From: Hypericibacter sp049323455
GTDB taxonomy: Bacteria; Pseudomonadota; Alphaproteobacteria; Dongiales; Dongiaceae
DNA length: 64,000 bases
Assembly: GCA_049323455.1 (NCBI GenBank)
Contig: JBMONF010000004.1
Location: forward strand, 111,842 to 175,841
Direction of reading: 5' to 3'
Part shown: positions 38,001 through 47,015 of the stretch, piece after piece
How the letters are laid out: every line of letters starts with the position of its first letter
Position numbering within the stretch: the first letter of the stretch is position 1
Notes under the pieces: generated by a model
Database searches by the model: none
The model's input: only the letters and a program-made list of their open reading frames with translations
Told to the model about the DNA's origin: nothing
Made by a program: the position numbers and the translations under genes

Positions 38001-41000
38001 TCACGCAGGACGTCAACGGCAACGTCGTCGTCACGGTCGACGCCGTCGCCGACGATCCGACCAATGTCGGTTGGGACGTGTCGCCGCAGGGCATTGCCTA
38101 CAGCGTGGCGATCGACAAGGACACCGGCGTCTCCACGCTCTACCGGGTCGACCTCGACACGGGCGGCATCAAGGCGGTCGGGCCGCTCAACTTCCCGAGC
38201 GTCAGCACGCTCGACGTCGAAGCGCTCGCCTTCAACAGCGGCGATGGCTTCCTCTACGGCTTCAGCTCGGGCCCGAGCAGTGACCGCTTCCTGGTCAAGA
38301 TCGACCCGGCGACCGGCGCGGCCACCCAGGTCGGCCCCGACACGGGCCTCGGAACCTCGATCGGCAGCGAGTTCGTCGGCTCGACGCTCTACGTCGCCTC
38401 GGTCAGCGGCAACAACACCGACATTTACACCGTCAACCTCGGCACCGGCGTGCTGACCTGGGTCGGCGAGACCCCGAACAACTACAAGCTCGAGGGCTTG
38501 GCCTACGACGACGTCCACGACAAACTCTATGCCATCGGCTCCTCGACCACGGGCCCGGGCGTCTGGCTACTCGAGATCAGCACCGTCGACGATGTCACCC
38601 ACGATATCGGCGATATCCTCTCCGAAGTCCTGATCCCGGGCGGCGGCAACGGTCTCCAGAGCCTGGCCTTCGGACCCAGCGATTCGCTCTGGGCGATCGA
38701 CCGCGTCAACGGCAATATCGTTCAAATCAACACCACGACAGGCGTCACGACCCCAGCCGTGACCTTTACGGTCAGCGACTTTCTCGGTGATGGCATGGAC
38801 GGGCTCGCCATCACCGACAACCCCGGCAACAAGGTCGAGGCCGGCCAGAAGTTCGGCCTCGGCTTCAGCGCCACCTTCGGCGACTTCGCCGACGGCTCGG
38901 AGCATCATTACTTCCTGGTCCAGCTCCCCGACGCGAGCTGGGATGCGGCCGGCGGACCCTCGCCGACCGTGCTCGGCGCCGGCAACAGCTACGGCGTGCC
39001 GGCCGGCACCTATCTGATCGTCGATGCCGATCCGCTGATCAACCCCGCGACCGGCGCGGCCACGGGCTCGGTCATCCTGCAGGTGCCGGGCGGCCAGTCG
39101 CCGGGCAACGTCAACCTGCCGATCTACTCGGTCGCCATCGACGGCGAGCTGTCGCCCGACAGCGACGACACGACCTGCGAGACCACGGCGAACGACGTCG
39201 CGACGCAGCTCGCGACGGCATGGGTTCAGGTCCTTGCCGCCGACAGCGCGCCCGCGGGCGCTGCCGACAGCACGGAGATCCTCGAGCAGGGCGTGGACGA
39301 GGTCGGCACCTTCGCCGCCGGCACGGCCGCGGCCTCGAACGACGAGATCGCGACCGGCACGCTCACCTTCTCCTACGGCGGCAACGGCGCCCATGCGACG
39401 ACGCCGTTCGTCTGGACCGGCAGCGTCACCGTGACCGATCCCGACAACGGCAACGCGCCGGTGGCGCTCACCTCCGACGGCGACCCGATCACCTGGTCGG
39501 TCAGCGGCGGCGGCACCATCATCGAGGGCCTGGTCGGCGTCGGGACCGGCGAGCACAGCACGGGCGAAGTGGTGATCCGCATCACCGTCGACCCGGTCGC
39601 GAAGACCTTCACGGTCGAGCAGCTCGGCGCCATCGACCATCCCGACGCCGGCAACAACGACAGCCAGGTCGATGCCAACGACCAGCTCGATTTGACCTTC
39701 GGCTACACGGTCAAGGACTCCGACGGCGACGTCGACGGCGGCACGCTCAAGGTCACGATCGGCGACGACGGCCCGGTCGCGGCCGCGCACAGCGAGACGA
39801 TGGCGGCGTCGGGCTCGGTCGACACCAACCTGCTGCTGATCATCGACACCTCGGGCTCGATGGACAACGCGTCGGGCCTGGATGGTATGAACCGCTTGCA
39901 GGCCTGCGTGGTGGCGGCGAAGGAGCTGATCGAGCAGTACGACGCGCTCGGCGACGTCAAGGTGCAGATCGTCACCTTCTCCGGCAGCGCCACCATCCAG
40001 AAGGGCGATCCGACGCCCGTCTGGATGACCGTGACCGAGGCCAAGGCGCTGCTCGACGACCTCTACAACGACATCCCGACCGGCAGCACCAACTACGACG
40101 ACGCGTTGCTGAAGTCGATGGACGCCTACGACAACGCCGGCGCGATCGACGTCTCGTCGCGGCCGATCCAGGGCGTGTCCTACTTCCTCTCCGACGGCAA
40201 CCCGACCGATTCGGCGACCTGGCCGGATATCGGCTCGGATCTCGGCGACGGCATCCAGCCGGCGGAAGAGACGCTCTGGGAAAGCTTCCTCACCACGAAC
40301 GATATCGACTCCTACGCCTTCGGCATCGGCACGGGCGTGACGGTCAATCCGGGCGCCAATGACGACCCGCTCGACCCGATCGCCTTCAACGGCGCGGCAG
40401 GCACGGAGCGGAACTCCGAGGCGGTCACGGACCTCTCCCAGCTCGAGCAGACCCTGGTCGCGACGGTCCAGGGCAAGGCGGTCGGCAATCTGGCCGAGGA
40501 CGACGGCTCGAGCTTCGGCGCCGACGGCGGGCGCCTGCTCTCCGTCACCTACGCCGGCACGACCTATACCTACAACGGCACCACCGTCACCTCGAACCCG
40601 CCCGGCGCCGTCTTCAGCTTCGTCGCCGGCGTGCTGAGCTTCGCGGTCGCTGGCGGAGGCTCGTTCCAGGTCGACATGAACACAGGCGCCTACACCTATC
40701 AGGCCGGCCCGAGCCTCGATCCCGACGTGACGCCGAGCGAGAGCTTCGGCTATGTGCTGATCGACAACGACGGCGATGCCGACGGCAGCTCGCTGACCAT
40801 CAACTTCACGGGCGCCAACCGCGCGCCCATCGTCCGCGACGATGCGCTGGTGGTGGCCACCACCTACGGGGCCGGCTTCGTGGTCGACGACGCCTGGCTG
40901 CTGTGGAACGACAGCGATCCGGACGGCGACCCGATCGCGGTGGTGGGCGGCGATCAGACGATCGACGTCAGCACCAACGGCGCCACCTATGACTATACCG

Positions 41001-41974
41001 GCAAGGACGTTCCGGGCGACCTGGCCGATACCGGTACCATCACGGTCATTCGCGACAGCGGCACGACCCTCGACGGCAACGGGGCCGACAACATCATCGT
41101 TGGCGACGGCGATGCCGAAACCCTCAATGGCTATGCCGGCAACGACGTGCTGGTCGGCGGCGACGGCAACGACAATCTGAACGGCGACGACGGCAACGAC
41201 TGGCTGATGGGCGATAACGGCAATGACACGCTCAACGGCGGCGACGGCAACGACTGGCTGCAGGGCGGCGACGGCAACGACCAGCTCAACGCCGGCAACG
41301 GCAACGACACGCTCGAGGGCGGGGTTGGCGACGACACGCTGAACGGTGGCGCCGATAACGACAGTCTTGATGGCGGCAACGGTGCCGACAGCCTCAACGG
41401 CGACAGTGGCAATGACACGCTGTATGGCGGTGAGGGCAACGACACACTCAGCGGTGGATCGGGCACGGATCAGCTCGACGGCGGCGATGGCAACGACCGG
41501 CTGGTATGGAGCGACTCGCTCGACTCCTACAATGGCGGGGCCGGCACGGGAGACATACTGTTTGTCGGTAGCGATCTTAATTTAACGACGATCGCTCAGA
41601 ACGTATCGCGCATCGAGGCCATCGACATGACGGACGGAGATAGCAGCGACGACATCACGCTCAATCTGGCCGACGTGCTCGATTTTGGGACCGACAATGA
41701 CAACACCGACACGGTCCTGCACGACGGCGTGTCGAAGGGCATCCAGCTCTTCATCCGCGGCAACACCGACGGCGCAGATGACAATGTGCATCTGCCACAG
41801 GGCGCAGCAGGCACCACTGCCGGCTTCCTAGATACCACCGTGAACATCACGGTGGGCAGCGTCACCTACGATGTTTACGCCTGGTACAATGGCAGCGGCT
41901 CGACGACGGACGATGCCAACTACAACGCCAACAGCTACATTGCGGTCCAGCAGGGATTGGACGTCAGTGCATAG
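35076..41974 (+). CDS. giant RTX adhesin (repeats, propeller, vWA), with assembly gap
   Basis: One gene spanning the 100-N gap: the left part reads in frame 35076-36978 and the right part in another frame 37079-41974; a true gap of 473 bp would join them into about 2423 residues. Domains in order: Pro/Gly-rich head with VQIVGNDAEIILPDGRIILL (about 35212-35275); tandem 266-residue cadherin/VCBS-like units (36061 on); a third divergent unit (37284-37650); a beta-propeller-like segment (about 38091-38800); further VCBS-like domains; vWA with DTSGSM at 39844-39861; nonapeptide RTX repeats (41101-41502); and a C-terminal type I secretion-like tail. A LapA/BapA-type biofilm adhesin is likely. GTG at 35076 is chosen because AGAGGGAG lies 7 bases upstream; ATG at 35055 and GTG at 35019 lack such a site. 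No T1SS genes are in the window. Confidence 0.85.
36061..37283 (+). repeat. tandem 798-bp adhesin repeats, truncated by the gap
   Basis: Unit 1 runs 36061-36858; unit 2 begins at 36859 and is nearly identical, then is broken by N at 36979-37078 and resumes at 37079 with the sequence found at 36654 of unit 1. Each unit is 266 codons, beginning VPTARNDTDSV. Unit ends differ by few bases (SSASFG versus SSVSFG). High identity explains the assembly gap; copy number is unknown. Confidence 0.9.
36979..37078. other. assembly gap (100 N)
   Basis: Exactly 100 N, the usual placeholder for a gap of unknown size. Comparing flanks with the intact repeat (36180 and 36654 in unit 1) predicts 473 missing bases, or 473 plus multiples of 798. 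The reading frame closes only with such a length. Confidence 0.95.
41101..41502 (+). repeat. RTX nonapeptide calcium-binding repeats
   Basis: About 13 degenerate copies of GGxGNDxLx (for example GGDGNDNLNG, GGEGNDTLSG, GGDGNDRL) encoded by 27-base units. They bind Ca2+ and fold outside the cell in type I-secreted proteins. Confidence 0.92.
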
Positions 41975-42001
41975 AAGTCTGCCATAGAGCAACGTAGAGC
42001 C

Positions 42002-42030
42002 AACGGGCGCTCCAGGTAGAGGCGCCCGTT
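42002..42030 (+). terminator. terminator-like hairpin after the adhesin gene
   Basis: 9-bp perfect stem AACGGGCGC/GCGCCCGTT with an 11-base loop, 28 bases after the adhesin stop, followed by CTCGCTCC. The T-tract is weak, so termination may be partial. Confidence 0.5.
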
Positions 42031-42186
42031 CTCGCTCCTGACGAATTGGGAATTGGAAGTATGGGGCAAGGCCGGCGCATTGCCTTGTCCGTCGCCCTGG
42101 GCCCGTGACAGGCTCGCTCGGCACGCCTTAGGGGAAGATTGGCAAAGATCGGCTCTCCTTGTGTCGGCGGGAGAGGGGGCATCTTC

Positions 42187-43773
42187 ATGCAGCAGGACGA
42201 CTGGAGCCACGGCTACGTCATCGACCAGCCCTATACCGAGGGCTTCTACCGCGAGCTGTCGCCGGCCTGGATCAACTATGTGGCAGTGCTGAACGGCTGC
42301 CATCCGCGCCCGCTCGAGGGCGACTTCGCCTATCTCGAGCTCGGCTGCGGCCAGGGCCACAGCACCAACGTTCTCGCCGCCTGCTTCCCCAAGGCGCGCT
42401 TCTACGGCGTCGATTTCAACCCAGCGCACATCGCCAACGCCGAGCGGATCGCGCGCGAGGCGGGGATCGCCAACGTCCGGTTCCTCGAGCGCAGCTTCGA
42501 CGAGCTCGACCGGGCCGATCTGCCGGAATTCGACTTCATCGGGCTCCACGGCATCTATTCCTGGGTGCTGCCGCCGATGCAGGCCGCGATCTGCCGCGTG
42601 ATCCGGCAACGGCTCAAGCCCGGGGGCTTCGTCTATGTGAGCTACAACGCGCTGCCGGGCTGGGCCAGCGAGGCGCCCAACCAGAAGCTGCTCTACGAGT
42701 TCGGCCAGGCGGCGATCGGCAGCAGCGTCGAGCGCGTCGACAAGGCGCTCGAGCAGGCGAAGAAGCTGGCGGATCTCGGGACCGGGCATCACCGGCTCAA
42801 TCCGGCGGCGGCCAAGCATCTGGCCTCGATCGCGAAGCACGCCCGCGCCTATCTCGTCCACGAATACATGAACGCCTCGTGGCAGCCCTTCTTCTCCTGC
42901 GACGTCGCCGACGCGATGGCCGAGGCGAAACTGTCCTTCTGCGGCTCGGCCACGCTGGCCGAGAACTATCCGGAGCTGACGGCGAACGAGGCCGGGATCG
43001 CGCTGCTGCGCGCGCAGCCGACCCCGCGCTTGCAGCAGCTCCTGCTGGATTTCCTCGTCAATCAGCGGTTCCGCCGCGACATCTTCGTGCGCGGCCATGC
43101 CCGCCTCCCCCAGGCGGCCGTCCTGCGCCACCTGCGGCAATGCTGCTTCCTGGCGCCGCGCCCGCTGCAGGACCTGACGCCCAAGGCCAAGGTCCCGCGC
43201 GGCGAGATCGGCTTCGACGAGGCGAGCTTCCCCGCGCTGCGCGACCTCTTCGCCGGGGGCTCGCTGGCGCTGCAGGACGTCGTGGCGCGGGCCGGCGGCA
43301 AGGCGAAGTCGGCCGGCGACATCGAGCGCACGGTCCAGATGATGGCGGCCTGCGGCTATCTGGCTCCGGCGGCCAGGCCCTTCGCGGCAGCGCCCATGCC
43401 GAAGACGCTCACACGCTGCGCCGCGCCGTCGCCCGTCAACCGGGCCTTCCTGTCGTCGGGTGCCGCGACCGTGACCCGGCGCTATCTGGCGAGCGAGGTC
43501 CATGGCAACGGCATTTCCATCGAGCCCGTGGAGGCGATGGCGCTCCTGCATCTCATCGGCGCCAACGGCAGCGCCGCGCCCGGGCGGGCGCAGCTCGAAG
43601 ACGCGGTCCATGCCGAGCTCAAGGCGCGCGGCATCACCGCCAAGGTCGGCGAGAACAGGAAGGGCAAGCCGCCGGCGGACCCGCTGCGGGAGGTCGCCAA
43701 AGACCAGGTGGGTCGCCTGCTCGACCGGACCCTGTCGGTGCTGGTCCGCGCCGGGATCGTGACCTGCGAATGA
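42187..43773 (+). CDS. class I SAM methyltransferase with regulatory domain (PKMT-like)
   Basis: 528 residues. Rossmann core with motif I ELGCGQGHST (51-60), FYGVDFNPAHIANAERIA, the post-motif II IGLHGIYSWV and LKPGGFVYVSYNALPGW. A methyltransferase regulatory (MethyTransf_Reg-like) region follows at about 190-310, with HEYMNASWQPFFSCDVADAMAEAKLSFCGSA, and a C-terminal helical domain. The same architecture and similar length (about 550) occur in the Rickettsia protein-lysine methyltransferases PKMT1/2 that modify OmpB. Start at 42187 has GGAGAGGGGG upstream; the frame to 42139 is not conserved. It lies 212 bases downstream of the adhesin on the same strand, suggesting the adhesin as substrate, which is an inference. 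It could instead act on a small molecule. Confidence 0.78.
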   Translation: MQQDDWSHGYVIDQPYTEGFYRELSPAWINYVAVLNGCHPRPLEGDFAYLELGCGQGHSTNVLAACFPKARFYGVDFNPAHIANAERIAREAGIANVRFLERSFDELDRADLPEFDFIGLHGIYSWVLPPMQAAICRVIRQRLKPGGFVYVSYNALPGWASEAPNQKLLYEFGQAAIGSSVERVDKALEQAKKLADLGTGHHRLNPAAAKHLASIAKHARAYLVHEYMNASWQPFFSCDVADAMAEAKLSFCGSATLAENYPELTANEAGIALLRAQPTPRLQQLLLDFLVNQRFRRDIFVRGHARLPQAAVLRHLRQCCFLAPRPLQDLTPKAKVPRGEIGFDEASFPALRDLFAGGSLALQDVVARAGGKAKSAGDIERTVQMMAACGYLAPAARPFAAAPMPKTLTRCAAPSPVNRAFLSSGAATVTRRYLASEVHGNGISIEPVEAMALLHLIGANGSAAPGRAQLEDAVHAELKARGITAKVGENRKGKPPADPLREVAKDQVGRLLDRTLSVLVRAGIVTCE

Positions 43774-43811
43774 CGGCAGGCTGGGCCGCGCGGCTGAGAT
43801 GAACTCGTTCA

Positions 43812-43933
43812 CCCTCGCCCCGCGTCAGCGGGGAGAGGGCAGGGAGAGGGGTGGCGACCGCCGCACATATCTCACCCGACCGCCTTGCCGTCACCCTCAC
43901 CCCGGGCCCTCTCCCGCTTATGGCGGGAGAGGG
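43812..43933. repeat. palindromic intergenic repeats
   Basis: Two hairpins between convergent genes: CCCTCGCCCCGC-GTCA-GCGGGGAGAGGG (one mismatch, 43812-43839) and the perfect CCCTCTCCCGC/GCGGGAGAGGG (43907-43933). The same CCCTC..CCCCGC core recurs at 45153-45246, so this is a dispersed repeat family. Confidence 0.6.
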
Positions 43934-44010
43934 AGCGCGGCTTCAGGGGACGACATGATTTCCTGCGCGCCGTGGCCGCTGGCGAGAGCGAAGGAACGGC
44001 GCAGCCCATC

Positions 44011-45138
44011 TCATGCCGCAGGCACGAGAAGCCGCTCGATGCCGAGCCCCGTGAGCGGCGCGCTGGGCCTCGTCCCGGTCGCCATCTCGGCGATCACCCA
44101 TCCGGCCGCGGGGCCGAGCTGGAAGCCGTGGCCGCAGAAGGCGAAGGCGTGGAAGAGCCCGCGATGCCGGCTGCTGGGGCCGATGACGGGGCAGCCGTCG
44201 CCGGTATAGCCGTCGACGCCGGTCCAGCTGCGGATCACGGCGAGGTGGCGCAAGCCGGGCACGATCCTGAGGGCCGCGCGCGCCGAGGCGGCGTTGACCG
44301 CGGCCGTGGGGCGGGTCAGCAGGAACTCGGGCGCCGCGGGCCGCTCCACCGTGCCGAAGATCACATTGCCGCGCGGCGTCTGGCGCAGATACAGATCGCC
44401 GCCGACCACGCCCAGCACCGGCGTGATGGCGTAGGGCGCCGGCTCCGTGACCAGGACCTGCGGGATCATCGGCCTGACCTCGACCGGCTCGCCCAGTTGC
44501 GCGGCGAGACGGCCGGCCCAGGCGCCGGCCGCGTTGATCAGGATCGGCGCGCGGGCCTGGCGCCCATCCCTGGTCTCCACGCGAAAGCCGTCGGCCCCCG
44601 GCTCGACGAAGACGATCTCGGCATTCTCCTCGAGCTTGGCGCCGGCCGCGCGGGCGGCGAGCGCGAAGGCGGGGCCGACCTGGCGCGGATTGGCATGGCC
44701 GTCGCTGGCGCAGAAGGAGCCGCCCAGGACGGCCGGCCCGACCCAGGGGAAACGGGCGGCCAGCGCATTGCGGCCCAGCAATTCAAGCCTGAGGCCGAGG
44801 GCGCCCGCGTCCGTCCGATAGCGTTCCAGCAGCGCCATGTCCGCCTCGCCGCGCGCCAAGCGCAGATGGCCGCTGAACAGGCGCTCGCCGTCGATGCCGA
44901 TATGCTGCGGCAGCTCGGCCCAGATGCGGCGGGCCAGGTGGGAGAGGGGGATCTCGCGCAGGTCGCGGCCCTGCTGACGCACGCCGCCGAAATTGACGCC
45001 GCTCGCGCGCATGCCGACGCGGTCGCGCTCGAACAGGATGACGCTGGCGCCACGCCGGCGCAGGAAGAGGGCCGCGGCCCCGCCGACGATGCCGCCGCCC
45101 ACCACGATCGCATCGACCTGAAGCACGACCCGGGTCAT
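44011..45138 (-). CDS. FAD amino-acid oxidase, HcnC/OoxB-like
   Basis: 375-residue DAO-family flavoprotein. FAD-binding GGGIVGGAAALFLRRRGASVILFERD at the N-terminus, GHANPRQVGPAFALAA in the middle and the C-terminal FCGHGFQLGPAAGWVIAEMATG. Such enzymes oxidise an imino/amino acid carbon; in hcnABC and opine-oxidase systems this subunit carries the oxidation and passes electrons to the B and A subunits. It lies downstream of genes for A-like and B-like subunits but is separated by a 139-base palindromic repeat. Substrate candidates are D-amino acid, hydroxyproline, opine or glycine. Confidence 0.78.
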   Translation of the reverse strand: MTRVVLQVDAIVVGGGIVGGAAALFLRRRGASVILFERDRVGMRASGVNFGGVRQQGRDLREIPLSHLARRIWAELPQHIGIDGERLFSGHLRLARGEADMALLERYRTDAGALGLRLELLGRNALAARFPWVGPAVLGGSFCASDGHANPRQVGPAFALAARAAGAKLEENAEIVFVEPGADGFRVETRDGRQARAPILINAAGAWAGRLAAQLGEPVEVRPMIPQVLVTEPAPYAITPVLGVVGGDLYLRQTPRGNVIFGTVERPAAPEFLLTRPTAAVNAASARAALRIVPGLRHLAVIRSWTGVDGYTGDGCPVIGPSSRHRGLFHAFAFCGHGFQLGPAAGWVIAEMATGTRPSAPLTGLGIERLLVPAA

Positions 45139-45152
45139 GAATTTTCGCCCAC

Positions 45153-45246
45153 CCCCTCACCCAACCCTCGCCCCCACTTCGTGGGGGCGAGGGCAATCTC
45201 TCTTCTCCCTCGCCCCGCAAAGCGGGGAGAGGGTCGGGGTGAGGGG
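45153..45246. repeat. nested three-way palindromic intergenic repeat
   Basis: Outer arms CCCCTCACCC (45153-45162) and GGGTGAGGGG (45237-45246) enclose two perfect or near-perfect hairpins, 45165-45193 (CCCTCGCCCCCAC/GTGGGGGCGAGGG) and 45207-45233 (CCCTCGCCCCGC/GCGGGGAGAGGG). It is a REP-like element inserted within the oxidase operon. Confidence 0.65.
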
Positions 45247-45277
45247 CTCGTCGCGGCTGTGCTCTTCGGCACCACGA

Positions 45278-46708
45278 TCACGGCGCCGCCTCCTCCCCCT
45301 CCGCGAGGGGACCGATCGGCAACGGCTTGACCGGCGGCTGGGCGCGGAAGCGGCCGACCTCGGCCACGGGCTTGGCCAGCGTGGCCGCCAGGATCTCGGC
45401 CGCGGCGGGCCCGCAGACGCGACCTTGGCAGCGGCCCATGCCGGCGCGGCAATAGGCCTTGGCGCGGTTGAGTTCGGTCGCGTCGAGGCGACCGGCCGAG
45501 GCCCTGAGATCGAGCGCCGTGACCGCCTCGCAGCGGCAAAGGATGGCATCATCGGGCAGGCCGACCGCCAGATGGGCCGGGAAGGGAAAGGCGGTCTCGA
45601 GGGCGCGACGGAAGGTACGGATACGCTTCAAGCGACGGCGCAGGGCGAATTGACGCCGTTCGGAGATGGCGATGCCGTGATCGGCCAGGATCGCCAGCGC
45701 GGCGAGCTCGCCGGCGGCCTCCGCCGCGTCCGCCCCGGCGATGCCGGCGCCATCGCCCGCGAGATAAATCCCCGAAACCCCGACCGCCCGGCCATCGCGG
45801 TCGCGCTCCGGCAGCCATTGCCGGTTGAGATCGTCGAAAGCAAGGCGGCAGCCGGCAAGCTCGGCGAGCTGCGCCTCGGCGCGCAAGCCCCAGCCGAGGG
45901 CCAGCGCGTCGCCGCGCGCATGGCGCATGCCGTAGGGGCTCGCATAGGCGAGGCCTTCGACCTTGCCATTGCCGACGATCTCGATCGGCCTCACGCCGTG
46001 CACGATCGGAACGCCATGCGCCTTGAGCCAGGCGACGTACCAAAGCCCCTTGGCGAAGGTCGCCGTCTCCCGGCAGAGCCCGGGGAGCGCGCGCAGCTTG
46101 GCGCCGAAGGGTGCGGTGTCGAGCACGCCGGCCACTTCGGCGCCGGCCTTGGCATATTGATAGGCGACCAGATAGAGCAGCGGTCCGCTGCCGAGAAAGA
46201 GCACGCGCTGGCCGATGGCGCAGCCCTGATATTTCAGCGCGATCTGCGCACCGCCGAGGCTGTAGACGCCGGGCCGGGTCCAGCCCGGCACCGGCAGCAC
46301 GCGATCGGTGGCGCCGGTCGCCAGCAGCAGCGCGTCCCACTCGAGCGCGAAACGCTGCCCATCGGCATAGCGGTGGCAATGGAGCCGCCCGTGCTCGACC
46401 TCCCAGACCAGCGTCGCCGGCCGATAATCGAGCTGGGGGCGGATTTCATCGAAGGCGCGATGCAGCCGCGTCGCCTTGACGGCCTCGAAGCCATAGAGAG
46501 CGCGCGCGCCGCGGGTGAAGCCGCCCACGGGCGGCGGACGCCGATAGATCTGACCGCCGCTCTGCGGCGCCTCGTCGACGACGACCGGCCTCAGACCATG
46601 ACGCACCAGCGTTTCCGCGGCGCGTGTGCCGGCGGGCCCGGCGCCGACCACGACGACGCGGAGCCCGCCGGCTTGGCCGTTCGTCGTGGGGCTCACCGCG
46701 GCGACCAC
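45278..46708 (-). CDS. NAD(P)/FAD oxidoreductase with BFD-type [2Fe-2S] domain, HcnB/OoxA-like
   Basis: About 476 residues. FAD site VVVVGAGPAGTRAAETL near the N-terminus, central Rossmann GQRVLFLGSGPLLYLVAYQY, and a C-terminal Fer2_BFD-type cluster region with cysteines in ILCRCEAVTALDL and YCRAGMGRCQGRVCGPAA. This is the subunit-B architecture of hydrogen cyanide synthase, opine oxidase and hydroxyproline dehydrogenase. Start: no ATG fits; the GTG at 46708 lies 8 bases after the ferredoxin gene stop and is preferred, with GTG at 46696 possible. The open frame further upstream overlaps the ferredoxin gene. Confidence 0.8.
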   Translation of the reverse strand: MVAAVSPTTNGQAGGLRVVVVGAGPAGTRAAETLVRHGLRPVVVDEAPQSGGQIYRRPPPVGGFTRGARALYGFEAVKATRLHRAFDEIRPQLDYRPATLVWEVEHGRLHCHRYADGQRFALEWDALLLATGATDRVLPVPGWTRPGVYSLGGAQIALKYQGCAIGQRVLFLGSGPLLYLVAYQYAKAGAEVAGVLDTAPFGAKLRALPGLCRETATFAKGLWYVAWLKAHGVPIVHGVRPIEIVGNGKVEGLAYASPYGMRHARGDALALGWGLRAEAQLAELAGCRLAFDDLNRQWLPERDRDGRAVGVSGIYLAGDGAGIAGADAAEAAGELAALAILADHGIAISERRQFALRRRLKRIRTFRRALETAFPFPAHLAVGLPDDAILCRCEAVTALDLRASAGRLDATELNRAKAYCRAGMGRCQGRVCGPAAAEILAATLAKPVAEVGRFRAQPPVKPLPIGPLAEGEEAAP

Positions 46709-46718
46709 CCGTGCGCAC

Positions 46719-47015
46719 TCATCCGATCGTCGCGGGCTCGGTCCATACGGCCATCCCCTCGTCGACGGGCGTCGTGCAGGCGCGCACGCGCCGTCCATCG
46801 CCGAGCCGGACCCAGCAGTCCTGGCAGGCCCCCATCAAGCAAAAGCCGGCGCGCGGCCCGTCGCCGAACTCGGAGCGGCGGACATGGCCGCGGCGGGTGA
46901 GAATCGCCGTGAGCAGGGTGTCACCCTCGAGCGCCGTGGCCGGCGCGCCGTCGAGCTCGAAGGCGATCGCGGCGCGACCGGTTTCCGCAAGCCGGACCCA
47001 CTGCGGCGCGCTCAT
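46719..47015 (-). CDS. (2Fe-2S)-binding protein, HcnA/OoxA N-terminal-like
   Basis: 98-residue ferredoxin-like subunit. The cluster cysteines lie in GFCLMGACQDCWVRLGDGRRVRACTTP (CX4CX2C..C), and the N-terminus VRLAETGRAAIAFELDGAP matches the small subunit of HcnABC or opine oxidases. It shuttles electrons for the B and C subunits. ATG at 47015 overlaps the GNAT gene stop by 4 bases; the longer frame is a shadow. Confidence 0.85.
   Translation of the reverse strand: MSAPQWVRLAETGRAAIAFELDGAPATALEGDTLLTAILTRRGHVRRSEFGDGPRAGFCLMGACQDCWVRLGDGRRVRACTTPVDEGMAVWTEPATIG

Noticed and set aside
36740..38518. 592-residue minus-strand ORF through the N gap
   Set aside because: Antisense shadow of the repeats, with X residues from N; no family features.
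41101..41502. Regular short repeats that could suggest a CRISPR array
   Set aside because: 27-base units are continuous, degenerate and encode GGxGND nonapeptides in frame; there are no unique spacers and no cas genes.
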